A stretch of 64,000 bases of DNA from WHTK01 sp963711035 (GTDB lineage: Bacteria; Chloroflexota; Dehalococcoidia; DSTF01; WHTK01), in assembly GCA_963711035.1 (NCBI GenBank), contig CAVQCN010000002.1:1-64000 (forward strand), read 5' to 3'. How positions within the stretch are numbered: position 1 is the first letter of the stretch; every line of letters begins with the position of its first letter. The translations under genes were made by a program, and so were the position numbers. Under the pieces are notes generated by a model that was given only the letters and a program-made list of their open reading frames with translations, was not told where the DNA came from and ran no database searches. This document shows, in pieces, positions 47,734 through 56,603 of this stretch.

Positions 47734-49257
47734 GTGCGAACAGGCGCTGAGTACCGTGAAAGCGTCAAAGACGGCCGCAAGGTCTGGGTCGTTGGCGAGG
47801 GCCGTATTGATGACTTGACTACGCATCCGGCGACGAAGGGCATGGTGGACGAGTACGCGGCCTGGTACGACCGCCACAACGACGACCCCGAGTGGCGCGA
47901 CATCCTCTGGACACCGCCGGACGAGAAGGGGCAGCGACAGCCCGTTCAGCTGATCCTGCCCCGCAGCGGCGCAGACCTCAGGGCGATGGGCAAAGCCTTC
48001 GAGGCGACCGTCTTCTACACGGCGGGCAACATGACCCACGACCCCGCCTACGGCAACATCATCTCGCTGATCTTCATCGACGCGGCCCAGCGGCTGAAGG
48101 TCTCGCAGAAGCAAATCGACGACTCTTTGGCCTACCGGCAGCAGATCCAGGACGATGGGCGATTCCTCACCTTCGCGGCTGGCGGCGCCACGATCGGCTA
48201 TCGCATGCGCGAGGATCCGGCGGAGCGCGCCGCCCTGCGCATCGTCGAGGAGCGCGACGACGGTCTCGTCCTGCAGGGCAAGATAGGCATGCACACGAGC
48301 CCGCCCTTCGCCGACGACATCTACATCGGTCCCCTGTCCGGCGTCATCTACCAGAAGCGCGCCACGAGCTTCATCGTGCCGACGAACGCGCCGGGCGTCA
48401 CCGTGTTCTGTCGCAAGATCGCGGCGCGCCACCCCAACTCGTTCATCGCGCCGCTGAGCCACCGCTTCGACGAACTGGATGGCCAGCTTTGGCTGGACAA
48501 CGTCTTCCTGCCCTGGGAGCGCATCTTCTTCATGTCGGAGGAGACGGAGCCGGACTCACCGAATCCCTTTCCGTTCCCGCGCGACATGTGGGTGTTCTGG
48601 CACCAGCTGTACTGCTGGTTTACGAAGAGCGAGTTCACGCTGGGACTGGCCCTGGCCTGCGCGGATGCCATGGGCCTGAAGCAGCACCAGCCGACACTCG
48701 AGTACCTCAACGACATGCTGGTCGACGTGGAAACGGTGCGCGCGTGCCTCACGGCCGCCGAGTACGAGCACGGCATGTCGGTGGGCGGTTACGCGGTGCC
48801 CAACAACAGCTACGTTTCGGCCGGCAGCATCGCTCAGCTGAAGGCGCGGCAGCGGCTCACCGAGATCCTGCGCATCCTGCCGGGCTCGTCCCTGGTGGTC
48901 GCGCCTTCCGACGAAGACCTCGCCGCCCCGGAGATGGCCGCAGGGCTGGAAGAGTCGTTCGGCGGCGGCAACTACACGGCACTGCAGCGGTCGGCGCTGC
49001 TGAATCTTGCGTGGGACCACATCTCTTCCGGCCTCGACGGCCGTGAATCGGCCTTCGAGTTGCACAGCAACGGCGGCGTCCCGGCGCATCGGGCGACGAT
49101 CCGGGCGCGATACGAGCGCTACAACGAGTTGGCCAACGCCGTTCTCAAAGCTTTGAGCGTCGAAATGCCGGAAATCGACGTGCAGAGTGTGAGCCAGACG
49201 GCGCGCATGCAGGTTCGTGAAGTTGCGGCGGCGCCTCGGCCAACGGCTGCGCAGTAG
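47734..49257 (+). CDS. HpaB-type flavin-dependent monooxygenase (4-hydroxyphenylacetate 3-hydroxylase family)
   Basis: 507 residues from GTG 47734 (GAGGGGAAG upstream), chosen because the paralogue also starts MRTGAEYRE. AMGKAFEATVFYTAGNMTHDP, GRFLTFAAGGATIGYRM and ERDDGLVLQGKIGMHTSPPF match the HpaB/acyl-CoA-dehydrogenase-like fold, which hydroxylates phenols using FADH2 from a separate reductase. No reductase gene lies nearby. It heads the TetR-controlled block and is likely to act with the VOC enzyme downstream. Confidence 0.92.
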   Translation: MRTGAEYRESVKDGRKVWVVGEGRIDDLTTHPATKGMVDEYAAWYDRHNDDPEWRDILWTPPDEKGQRQPVQLILPRSGADLRAMGKAFEATVFYTAGNMTHDPAYGNIISLIFIDAAQRLKVSQKQIDDSLAYRQQIQDDGRFLTFAAGGATIGYRMREDPAERAALRIVEERDDGLVLQGKIGMHTSPPFADDIYIGPLSGVIYQKRATSFIVPTNAPGVTVFCRKIAARHPNSFIAPLSHRFDELDGQLWLDNVFLPWERIFFMSEETEPDSPNPFPFPRDMWVFWHQLYCWFTKSEFTLGLALACADAMGLKQHQPTLEYLNDMLVDVETVRACLTAAEYEHGMSVGGYAVPNNSYVSAGSIAQLKARQRLTEILRILPGSSLVVAPSDEDLAAPEMAAGLEESFGGGNYTALQRSALLNLAWDHISSGLDGRESAFELHSNGGVPAHRATIRARYERYNELANAVLKALSVEMPEIDVQSVSQTARMQVREVAAAPRPTAAQ

Positions 49258-49305
49258 ATTTTCAAGTTTGGGGCCGGATTTGGCGACAGAAAGGCGCAAT
49301 CACCG

Positions 49306-49333
49306 TTACAATTGCTGTTAACTGTTGTATAAG
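49306..49333 (+). promoter_or_regulatory. Candidate promoter of the VOC dioxygenase gene
   Basis: TTACAA at 49306-49311 and TATAAG at 49328-49333, 16-base spacer. AAAGGAG precedes ATG 49363 by a few bases. Confidence 0.45.
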
Positions 49334-49362
49334 AGAGGCAAGTAGGACGAAAGGAGTTCCGA

Positions 49363-49980
49363 ATGACCACAGCAGAGCACGAGAGCAAGGTCGAGGTGCC
49401 GACGGAGGCCATCCAGCCTGACGCTCTCAACCACCTGGTGTTGAACGTAACGAACCTGGAGCGCTCGCACGCGTTCTGGAGCGGCATCGTCGGCTTCAAG
49501 GAGATCGTTTCCATCAAGGACGAGAACGGCCGAGCCCGCTCGACCTTCTACCGCGGCCGAGACGGCACGCAGCACCACGACCTGGCGCTGTTCGAGATCC
49601 CGAACGCGGAGCAGAAGGAAGCGGTCAAGGAGTGGAACATGGCGGCCAAGGCGGTCGGCGTGAACCACATCGCGATCAAGTACAAGGACCGCGACACCTG
49701 GCTGAAGGCGATCGCGTTCATGCAGAGCAAGGGCGTCACGTTCCACGTCCGCACCGAGCACGGCATGACCCACAGCGCCTACATCTCCGACCCGGACGGT
49801 TACGGCATCGAGATCCTCTACGAGGTGCCGCGCTACGCCTGGATCGACAACCCGGCCGCCGCAGTCATCTGGGCCCGTGGCACCGCCAAGGAAGGCCCCG
49901 AGGCGCTGATCGACAACGACGACTACCACATCTTCAAGGCCAGCGACGAGGTGAAGCCGGACTTCGGCCCGCGCCGCTAA
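49363..49980 (+). CDS. VOC-family extradiol (catechol 2,3-dioxygenase-like) protein
   Basis: 205 residues, two VOC modules. Metal ligands appear as His in LNHLVLNV, His in NHIAIKYKD and Glu in GYGIEILYEV. It would open a catechol next to its hydroxyl groups, the step that follows hydroxylation by HpaB-like enzymes. A C-terminal tail (YHIFKASDEVKPDFG) is also typical of this subgroup. A strong terminator follows, so the monooxygenase and this gene form the end of one block. Confidence 0.9.
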   Translation: MTTAEHESKVEVPTEAIQPDALNHLVLNVTNLERSHAFWSGIVGFKEIVSIKDENGRARSTFYRGRDGTQHHDLALFEIPNAEQKEAVKEWNMAAKAVGVNHIAIKYKDRDTWLKAIAFMQSKGVTFHVRTEHGMTHSAYISDPDGYGIEILYEVPRYAWIDNPAAAVIWARGTAKEGPEALIDNDDYHIFKASDEVKPDFGPRR

Positions 49981-50001
49981 TCGCGCGACAGCACGAACCT
50001 C

Positions 50002-50037
50002 AGAGAGGCCGTCCCGATGCGTCGGGACGGCCTCTCT
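50002..50037 (+). terminator. Strong rho-independent-like terminator
   Basis: AGAGAGGCCGTCCCGA pairs perfectly with TCGGGACGGCCTCTCT around a TGCG loop, a 16-bp stem, 21 bases after the VOC stop, followed by CTTACTCT. The symmetry may stop traffic from both sides. Confidence 0.75.
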
Positions 50038-50073
50038 CTTACTCTCCAGCACGCATGCTAAGATGCCTCAGGT

Positions 50074-50745
50074 TTGGAAGACGCCTTCTATCTCGATCTG
50101 CACTCGCATTCCACTGACGCCTCGGACGATGCCGGCGGCACCGTCGAGGGCTACTTGAAGTGGATCGTCGGACGGCGAAAGCGTGGCTATCGAGTGGACG
50201 GTTTCGTGCTCACCGAGCACCGCAACTTCGACCCGTCCGTCAACTACGACGATCTCGCAGAGCAGTACGGCGTCGTCGTGCTCAAGGGCGCCGAGCTCGA
50301 GACGGAAATCGGCCACGTGCTGGTCTACGGCATCGACGAGCGACTGGGCCGCGAGTTCGACTTCAGCCGCGTCGACATTCCCTCCGTCGATCTGTTCAGG
50401 GCTGCGCGCGACTTCGGCGGCTTCGCCGTCGCCGCTCATGCCGGCCGGCCGCGCATCGGCCTCTGGGAGCACGCGGAGCGTGGCGTCGCCACCGATCACG
50501 TCGAGGCGATCGAAGAGCTAAACGGCGGCAGCAGCGCTGAGGAGAACGGCCGCGCAGCCATCCTTACGGAGCGCCACGGCTTCCGGCGCGTCGGTGGCAG
50601 CGATGCCCATTACGTCAGCGCCATCGGCCGCTGCCTCACCGCCTTCCGGCGGCCGATACGTACGATGGACGCGCTGGTCGAAGAGCTGCTGGGCGGCGAA
50701 TACTTCCCGGTGCGCATCGAAGAGACGCAGACTGTACCGGACTAG
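50074..50745 (+). CDS. PHP-domain metal-dependent phosphoesterase
   Basis: 223 residues from TTG 50074; no ATG or GTG is in frame before it and the ribosome binding site is weak. Metal motifs are DLHSHSTDASDD, LTEHRNFDP, GAELETEIGHVL, VAAHAGRPR and GGSDAHYV, a complete PHP active site. It probably hydrolyses phosphate esters, as in the PHP members linked to DNA polymerase or histidinol phosphatase, but the stand-alone size leaves the substrate open. It lies just ahead of the two MaoC-type genes. Confidence 0.88.
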   Translation: MEDAFYLDLHSHSTDASDDAGGTVEGYLKWIVGRRKRGYRVDGFVLTEHRNFDPSVNYDDLAEQYGVVVLKGAELETEIGHVLVYGIDERLGREFDFSRVDIPSVDLFRAARDFGGFAVAAHAGRPRIGLWEHAERGVATDHVEAIEELNGGSSAEENGRAAILTERHGFRRVGGSDAHYVSAIGRCLTAFRRPIRTMDALVEELLGGEYFPVRIEETQTVPD

Positions 50746-50763
50746 CCGGCGAAAGGGGACAGC

Positions 50764-51228
50764 GTGACTTCCGAGGAGCTTCATTACGATCCCAGCGTTC
50801 TCGGCGTCGAGGTCGAGATTGGCCAGTTCGAGGTGACGAAGGAGCGCATCTTTGCCTTCTGCAAGGCGCTGGGCGAGACGAACCCGCTCTACACCGATGA
50901 AACCGCGGCCGCGGCCGGTCCCTACGGCGGCATCATCGCTCCGCCTATGTTCTACGTTGCCGCGCCCCGCAACGTGGGTGGCCTCGACCCCAAGGTGACC
51001 TACGGCAACACGAGCTTCAACGCCGGCCAGCACTGCGAGTTCCAGGAGCCGATGCGGCCCGGTGACACGATCAGCGCGACGGTCTCCATCCACGACATCT
51101 ACGAGAAGACAGGCCGGACGGGCCGCATGCTGTTCGTCGTGCGGCGCACGCAGCTCAAGAACCAGCGAGGAGAGCTCGTCGCCGTGATCGACAGCTCTAC
51201 AGTGCACAGGAACGTCGAACGTGAGTGA
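50764..51228 (+). CDS. MaoC-like hot-dog dehydratase, N-terminal (FAS1-DH) type
   Basis: 154 residues from GTG 50764. FCKALGETNPLYTDETAAAAG and GGIIAPPMF show the N-terminal half of a MaoC-type dehydratase in which catalysis needs the partner. HCEFQEPMRPGD follows. It overlaps the next gene by 8 bases, so the two subunits are co-translated and most likely form a heterodimer. Confidence 0.88.
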   Translation: MTSEELHYDPSVLGVEVEIGQFEVTKERIFAFCKALGETNPLYTDETAAAAGPYGGIIAPPMFYVAAPRNVGGLDPKVTYGNTSFNAGQHCEFQEPMRPGDTISATVSIHDIYEKTGRTGRMLFVVRRTQLKNQRGELVAVIDSSTVHRNVERE

Positions 51229-51661
51229 ACAAATCTACGGCGAGGACGTCGAGCCGGGCGACGAAATCGGTCCCCTGATCAAGACGCCGGATCTGGCGCA
51301 CGTCCAGGCCTTCCTCAGCGTCTGGAACCCCGGCAACGCGAGCACCAGCCGCTTCACGGACAGCTCCGTCGCCGAGCGCGACGGCTTCAACAGCCCCATC
51401 CTGCCCGGCGTCATGAGCCAGGCCTTTCTGGCCGAGCTGCTCACGGATTGGGCGGGCGACATGGGTCGTATCCGCAGCCTGGACGTCAACTTCCGCCGGC
51501 CGACGCGCCACGGCGAAGAGCTGAAGTGCATCGGTTTGATCACGGACAAGCGCGACGAGGACGATAAGACCATCGTCTCGATTGACGTATTCGTGGAGGA
51601 TCCGCGCGGCGACCGGCCCACGCAGGGCGTCGCCCAGGTCGAGGTGCCGCGCCAGCCGTAG
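51221..51661 (+). CDS. MaoC-like dehydratase, second subunit
   Basis: 146 residues from GTG 51221. DGFNSPILPGVMSQAFLAELL and LDVNFRRPTRHGEEL match MaoC-like dehydratases (enoyl-CoA hydratase 2 fold). Together with the upstream half it should hydrate a CoA thioester, or dehydrate the hydroxyacyl-CoA. It may process fragments released by aromatic ring opening (inference). Confidence 0.87.
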   Translation: MSEQIYGEDVEPGDEIGPLIKTPDLAHVQAFLSVWNPGNASTSRFTDSSVAERDGFNSPILPGVMSQAFLAELLTDWAGDMGRIRSLDVNFRRPTRHGEELKCIGLITDKRDEDDKTIVSIDVFVEDPRGDRPTQGVAQVEVPRQP

Positions 51662-51813
51662 CAGCTCCTCGGGTCTTTCCACCTATCGTTTCAACGGACA
51701 GGCCCTCTAGGGTTCGAGTCGCTGCGACCTGGTACGTGGCCGCGGTGAATGACTGGATGGATGATCTCTGAGAAGCAGGGGGCAGCGGGGGCGCAGCCCA
51801 TGCGGGGGGAGTC

Positions 51814-51898
51814 TGAGGGGTCTCCCCTCAGCTTCTTCTTCTTGCCTCCCTGCAAAGCAGGGAGGCAGAAGTTGGGGTTTACGAGGGGACACCCCTCG
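51814..51898. repeat. Array of three consecutive perfect hairpins
   Basis: Stem-loops TGAGGGG-TCT-CCCCTCA (51814-51830), TGCCTCCCTGC-AAA-GCAGGGAGGCA (51843-51867) and CGAGGGG-ACA-CCCCTCG (51882-51898) all have perfect stems and 3-base loops. They lie between the convergent MaoC and EthD-like genes. The array may be a dispersed repeat, a strong two-way terminator or a small structured RNA. Confidence 0.6.
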
Positions 51899-51906
51899 CG
51901 TTGCCC

Positions 51907-51934
51907 GTCAGCCCTTCGGCTCCGCTCAGGACAG
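51907..51934. repeat. Known dispersed repeat of the CTTCGGCTCCGCTCAGGACA type
   Basis: GCCCTTCGGCTCCGCTCAGG followed by ACAGGC is an imperfect repeat seen in many bacterial genomes; in one frame of the other strand it reads CPERSRR, a string common in spurious proteins. Together with the hairpin array it marks a repetitive, non-coding interval. Confidence 0.55.
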
Positions 51935-51995
51935 GCTTCTGCACTTCCTCGCAGGTGCGATCGATGCAACTCCGAGAAATCACGGTGGCTACGTA

Positions 51996-52713
51996 CTAGT
52001 CGATCAGACGGTACATGAGGCGCCAGAGTGTCTCGTGCGCCTCCCACGTGGGCGGGCCCGGACGATAGGGGCGCGCTGCCTGCTGGATTGGCGACGCGCC
52101 GGTCGTGCGCCGCCTTGCTGGCCTCGTCCGCCTCGTAGACGGCGAGGAAGCGCGGCGCGCCCGGCTCTGGATGGCGCAGCGCCCTGTACAACTCGTAGCG
52201 GACGCCGCTACGGAAATGGTCGAGCGCGACGACCTCGGGCACGTGGATGTTCGTGTAGAACTCGTTGAACTGCGCCAACCCCGCCTCGGTCGTGTCCGGC
52301 GGCACGTTCATGCCCACCATGTAGATGTACGGCGCGCGGGTACTGAGGTCGCCCTCTCGCGGCGCGATGCGCTGCCAGATCAGGCGCCACCAGCCCTGGT
52401 AGGTGCGGAAGGCCTCCGGCCCCGGTGTGTAGATGGGGCGTCCCTCCGGCGGTCCGGCGTCGCGGCCGATGTAGCCCTTCGCTGCCTCCTCGTCGTCCAT
52501 CTCGTAGACGGCGAGCCAGCGCGGACCGAAGTCGCCGCGCGGGTCCGGCTCGCAGAGCTCGTAGCGATAGGCTTGCTGGAAGCCCGGGTTGCTGCGCAGG
52601 ACCTCGGGCGCGTGCGTGTGGCTGTAGAAGTCGTCGAACTTCGCCAGCTCCTCGGCGGACGTGCCCGGCTGCGTGTTCATCCCAACCCAGTACATGAACG
52701 GCGAGTTACCCAT
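51996..52713 (-). CDS. Duplicated EthD-like (dimeric alpha-beta barrel) protein (one-base frameshift)
   Basis: About 239 residues: two copies of an EthD/DABB-like module. FMYWVGMNTQPGTSAEEL...DFYSHTHAPEVL and IYMVGMNVPPDTTEAGL...EFYTNIHVPEVV are tandem repeats, each followed by RYEL. Within a run of four G (52068-52071, C on the coding strand) one base is extra; removing it gives APYRPGPPTWEAHETLWRL and a stop at 51996, which matches the end of the first repeat. Without that change the frame runs into repeat DNA. The function may be in ether or quinone breakdown. Confidence 0.78.
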
Positions 52714-52872
52714 CGGCTTGCTCCTGCTCTGCAGTGGCGAATTGGCGCAATGGTACGCCCGTTACGCCAGGGGCGTCACCGGTGTCACAATTCCGGGTCC
52801 GAATTCTGCAAATGGTGCTGTCTCAAGCCGGGAAGTAGACCTGCGGGATGAATCTCGCACCTGATGGAGAAG

Positions 52873-52892
52873 CTGCGGCTTTCAGGCCGCAG
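52873..52892 (-). terminator. Hairpin downstream of the AAA+ ATPase gene
   Basis: CTGCGGC-TTTCAG-GCCGCAG, 7-bp perfect stem, 22 bases beyond the ATPase stop. No U-run follows on the minus strand. Confidence 0.35.
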
Positions 52893-52913
52893 TGTGGTTC
52901 TTCGAGACCGTGC

Positions 52914-54275
52914 CTAAGAGACCTCTTCCATGAAGTACGCCGCGCAGGCGGCGTCCAGCCACTCCGGCGTCAGTTCCGGCTGCGTGCCCTCGAATCCCGC
53001 CATGTCCTGCAGCAGCCCGACGATGTCCCTGGGGTGAACGGCGCGCATGGGCCGGCCGCGCGACCGGTAGTGCGTTTCAATCAGGTAGCGCCCGCCGTCC
53101 TCGGTGTAGGGGATGTCGCTCTTTTCGCAGATGCCACGCAGGATCTGCAGGAAGATGCGCTCGTCCGGGTCGCCGATCTCGACCTTGTGGCGGATGCGGC
53201 GCCAGAACGCCTCGTCTCCCAGGCTCTCGGGCCGCAAGTTGGTCGAGAAGACGAGCAGCAGCTCGAACGGGACCTCGATCGTCTCGCCGCTGATCATCGA
53301 ATAGTGGTCGATGGCGTCTTCCATGGGGACGATCCAGCGGTTGAGCAGCTCTTCCGGCCTCATCTTCTGACGGCCGAAGTCATCGATGACGAGGACGCCG
53401 CCGTTGGCGAGCACCTGCAGGGGTGCGATGTAGAACTTGGTGTCGGATGAGTACTTGAGATCGAGGTCTTCGATGATGAGCTCCCCACCGACGGTGATCA
53501 GCGGCCGCTTTGCTACTACCCAGCGCTGATCGCGGCGCCGTTCGCGGCCATAGCGGCTGAGGACATCGGCAACGGCCGCATCTTCGCGGCGGTCTTCGCC
53601 TTCATGCTCGATTGACTGGATGTGGACCCGCGGGTCGTAAACTCGGATGGTCTGGCCGCTGACGTCGATCGCGTAGGGGATGAGGACGGTACCGCCCAGC
53701 ATGTTCGTGATGCGCTTGGCGATGGAGCTCTTGCCGTTGCCGGGCTTGCCGTACAACAGGATCGAATGGCCGCCGTTGACCGCGGCGCCGATCAGGCGGC
53801 GGACGGAGGTATTCAGCTCCAGGTCGGAGAGGGCGCCGTAGACGCCTTCAGGCGTGACGTCGATGCCGCTCACCGACTGCGCCCTCGCGATCTCGACGTA
53901 CTCCTGCAGCGGAACCGGCACCGGGCCGACGTACTGATTGCGCTCGAGCGCCTCCGTCGCCTTCTCGTGGCCCTTGTCGGTGAGGGCGTACTCGTACTGC
54001 TGCTCGACGATGCCCTGCGAGCCGGCGACCTCGATGAGCTGCTCACGCCGCAGAAAGGCGAGGACGAGGTCGACGACCTTGTACGGCAGGCGCAGCCGCA
54101 GGGCGATTTCGCCGCCCGCCAGCCGTCCGCCGAAGCGGAGCGTCTTGAGATGCAGATCGACGATCTGGGAGAAGTCGATGCCAGTGGCTTCGATGCTGTC
54201 GGGTTGGGGCCGAAACGTGCTATCGCGAAGTGCCTCCGGCTCCGTTGCCGGCGACTGCCACAGGTGGTCTAGCAT
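52914..54275 (-). CDS. AAA+ ATPase with N-terminal winged-helix domain
   Basis: 453 residues from ATG 54275, with AAAGGAG five bases away. Residues about 35-110 look like a winged helix (LAGGEIALRLRLPYKVVDLVL, QYEYALTDKG). The ATPase follows: Walker A GKPGNGKSS at about 176, Walker B VLVIDDF at about 294, sensor 1 LLVFSTN at about 341, and DEAFWRRIRHKVEI with the arginine finger region. It resembles ATPases found alone in Chloroflexota and near pilus genes, but no pilus gene is here. A regulator or loader role is likely. Confidence 0.85.
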   Translation of the reverse strand: MLDHLWQSPATEPEALRDSTFRPQPDSIEATGIDFSQIVDLHLKTLRFGGRLAGGEIALRLRLPYKVVDLVLAFLRREQLIEVAGSQGIVEQQYEYALTDKGHEKATEALERNQYVGPVPVPLQEYVEIARAQSVSGIDVTPEGVYGALSDLELNTSVRRLIGAAVNGGHSILLYGKPGNGKSSIAKRITNMLGGTVLIPYAIDVSGQTIRVYDPRVHIQSIEHEGEDRREDAAVADVLSRYGRERRRDQRWVVAKRPLITVGGELIIEDLDLKYSSDTKFYIAPLQVLANGGVLVIDDFGRQKMRPEELLNRWIVPMEDAIDHYSMISGETIEVPFELLLVFSTNLRPESLGDEAFWRRIRHKVEIGDPDERIFLQILRGICEKSDIPYTEDGGRYLIETHYRSRGRPMRAVHPRDIVGLLQDMAGFEGTQPELTPEWLDAACAAYFMEEVS

Positions 54276-54292
54276 CTACGCTCCTTTGCGTG

Positions 54293-54306
54293 CTGCCGAA
54301 CGGCAG
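54293..54306. promoter_or_regulatory. Palindrome CTGCCG-AA-CGGCAG
   Basis: Lies 18 bases upstream of the AAA+ ATPase start. Its reverse complement recurs at 58366-58379 upstream of the DUF389 gene. It may be an operator, but a 14-base match can occur by chance in a window of this size. Confidence 0.25.
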
Positions 54307-54542
54307 GTTGAGGCACAGGGCAAAGCCCAGGCTCGAAATCAGGGTCGAAAGAGAATTGGGGAGGCCGTCTGGCGGGATACTTGGCCTAACCTGCTTTAGT
54401 AGTCGGCACGTTCGTCCTCTATCCGCACAAAATTCTGGCTCCGTTGACAAACTCTTCACACGGCAATGTCGCCCACGACTCCAGATGAAAAGGACGGCGC
54501 CATCAACTACAATCCAGCCATTCTCGGCAGGAGGGGTGAAGC

Positions 54543-55637
54543 ATGACGGATATCACGACGCTGAGCGGAGAGATGGGCCGCGCCTGTGCGGACCTGCTCG
54601 CGGCTCTCACTTCGGAGCAGCGCAAGAAAACGGTACTGCCCTTTGCCGACGAAGAGGAGCGGCGCCGCTGGTACTACACACCGACGCCGCGCGAGGGCCT
54701 GCCGTTGATTGAGATGAGCGCGAGCCAGCAGCAGAAGGTGCGCCAACTGCTCGCAATGGCGCTGAGCGAGCCCGGCTACAACCACACGGCAGTCGTCATG
54801 GGCCTCGAGAGCATCGTCGACCGCTGGCAGGGCTTCCCCGACCGCACCTACGGCGACATGCCCGGCACGCGGTTGCGTGACCCGCTGAACTACTGCTTCG
54901 CCGTGTTCGGCACCCCCGGCGACGAGGACGGTTGGAGCTGGCGCATCGGCGGTCACCATGTTGCCCTGCACTTCACGCTGCGTAACGGCTCGATCTCGCC
55001 GACGCCGTCGTTCTACGGTGCGGAGCCGGCGCGCGTCGATCTGCCCGGCGGCGCCATCCTGCGACCGCTTGCTGCGGAGGAAGACGTGGCGCGGCAGCTG
55101 CTGGCGACGTTGAACCCGGAGCAGCGCAAGCAGGCCGTGCTATCGCCCATCGCCGCGACGGACATCGTGCAGATGAACCGCTCTCGCATCGAGGACGGTG
55201 CGCTGTACCAGATCGGCGGCGGCGGGCCCGGCGGCCAGGCGCTGCGCGACGAGCTAGGCCTGACGGCGGAGCTGGACGAGCTTATGCGCTATTCGACGAC
55301 GCCGAAGGGCCTGCGGGCGAGCGCCATGGACCAGGACCAGCGCGAGCTCCTCGCCCGCCTCGTTCTCGTCTACTTCGAGCACGTGGCCGAGCCGATCGCG
55401 GCGCAATACGCGTCGCTCACCGACCCGGACCGACTGGCGGGCACGTCGTTCGCCTGGGCCGGCTCAGACGAGTTCGCGGCGCCGCACTACTACCGCGTCC
55501 AGGGCGACCGGCTGCTCATCGAGTACGACTGCACTCAGAACGACGCCAACCACACGCACAGCGTCTGGCGTGACCCGCTCGGCGACTTCGGTGAGGACAT
55601 CCTGGCGCGCCACTACGCGCTCGAGCACGGCCGCTAG
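54543..55637 (+). CDS. DUF3500 family protein
   Basis: 364 residues from ATG 54543, with AGGAGGGG upstream. LTSEQRKKTVLPFADEEERRRWYYTP, TYGDMPG, WSWRIGGHHVALHFTL and HYYRVQGDRLLIEYD are characteristic of DUF3500, a family of unknown biochemistry found in soil bacteria and fungi. The conserved His, Asp and Glu positions suggest an enzyme. No signal peptide is present, so it is cytoplasmic. It is divergent from the ATPase gene. Confidence 0.9.
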   Translation: MTDITTLSGEMGRACADLLAALTSEQRKKTVLPFADEEERRRWYYTPTPREGLPLIEMSASQQQKVRQLLAMALSEPGYNHTAVVMGLESIVDRWQGFPDRTYGDMPGTRLRDPLNYCFAVFGTPGDEDGWSWRIGGHHVALHFTLRNGSISPTPSFYGAEPARVDLPGGAILRPLAAEEDVARQLLATLNPEQRKQAVLSPIAATDIVQMNRSRIEDGALYQIGGGGPGGQALRDELGLTAELDELMRYSTTPKGLRASAMDQDQRELLARLVLVYFEHVAEPIAAQYASLTDPDRLAGTSFAWAGSDEFAAPHYYRVQGDRLLIEYDCTQNDANHTHSVWRDPLGDFGEDILARHYALEHGR

Positions 55638-55652
55638 GGTATCGCTGCTCCG

Positions 55653-56519
55653 TTAGCCGGCGCGCGTGGCCGCGGGTTGGCTGAGGAAGTGCTCCAGCGC
55701 TTCGACAGCGGCGTCTTCGTTTAGCGTGGGCGCGTGCGGCGAGCCGGGCACCGTCGCCATGCTGCCACGCGGCAGCGCAGCGACGACGCGCTTCGCCTGC
55801 GCCTCGGAGAGCACGTCACTGGCCGAGCCCCAGACGAGTAGCGTCGGCACGTCGAGCCGCGCCAACACGTCCCACAGCTCCGACGATGACGGCGTGCCTC
55901 TTTCGGTGCGCTGGCGCAGGAACTCCGGGTCGTGTTTCCAGACCCAGGCGCCGTCCGGCTGCTGGCGGATGAACGTCGCGGCTTCTTCCAGCTTGTCCTC
56001 GTGCGAGAGGGCGGCGAAGCGCGGCAGGGCTTTGCTGCGGTACTCGATGTAGTCGTCCAGCGTGGCGAACGTCGCCGGGATCAGCGCCGCCTCCCGCGTG
56101 ATGCGCTCGGAGCCGGATTCGGCGTCCGGGCCGATGTCGTTGAGCACGAGACGGTCGAGCCGGGCGGCGTTGCGGCCGGCGTAGTACATGCCGATGCGGC
56201 CGCCCATCGACGTACCGATCAGGGTGAACCGCTCGATGCCCAGCGCGGCGATGAAGCCTTCGAGGTCGGAGACGTAGTCGGCGTAGCTGTAGGCGCCGTT
56301 GGGTGACCAGGCGCTGTCGCCGCGGCCGCGCACGTCGAGGCAGAGCACGTGGAAACGGTCCCGGAAGCGTCGCGCCAGGCCGTCGAAGGCATGCGCATTG
56401 TTCCTGAGACCGTGGACGCAGACGAGTGCCGGGGCGGCGGAGTTGCCCCAGTCCAGGTAGTGCAGACGCAGGCCGTTGACCTCGACGAACTTGCTCTCGG
56501 CAGTGGCGTTGCTAGTCAT
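55653..56519 (-). CDS. Alpha/beta hydrolase
   Basis: 288 residues from ATG 56519. CVHGLRNNAHAF is the oxyanion loop, GTSMGGRIGMYY the nucleophile elbow, LLVWGSASDVL the acid region and GSPHAPTLN the histidine. It is full length and intact. It lies 84 bases after the start of the second HpaB-type gene's stop on the same strand, so it may hydrolyse a product of that enzyme, as meta-cleavage hydrolases do. Confidence 0.9.
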   Translation of the reverse strand: MTSNATAESKFVEVNGLRLHYLDWGNSAAPALVCVHGLRNNAHAFDGLARRFRDRFHVLCLDVRGRGDSAWSPNGAYSYADYVSDLEGFIAALGIERFTLIGTSMGGRIGMYYAGRNAARLDRLVLNDIGPDAESGSERITREAALIPATFATLDDYIEYRSKALPRFAALSHEDKLEEAATFIRQQPDGAWVWKHDPEFLRQRTERGTPSSSELWDVLARLDVPTLLVWGSASDVLSEAQAKRVVAALPRGSMATVPGSPHAPTLNEDAAVEALEHFLSQPAATRAG

Positions 56520-56603
56520 GGGAGCCCCCTCACATGTGCGAAGCAACTGCTGCGGCCTGCACTGTAGCAGGTTGGAAGCGCCTCGCGCATAGAGGGGGAT
56601 AGC

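Noticed and set aside
51691..51995. C-terminal extension of the EthD-like protein into repeat DNA
   Set aside because: It translates hairpin and CPERSRR-type repeat sequence; correcting one base gives a natural stop at 51996.
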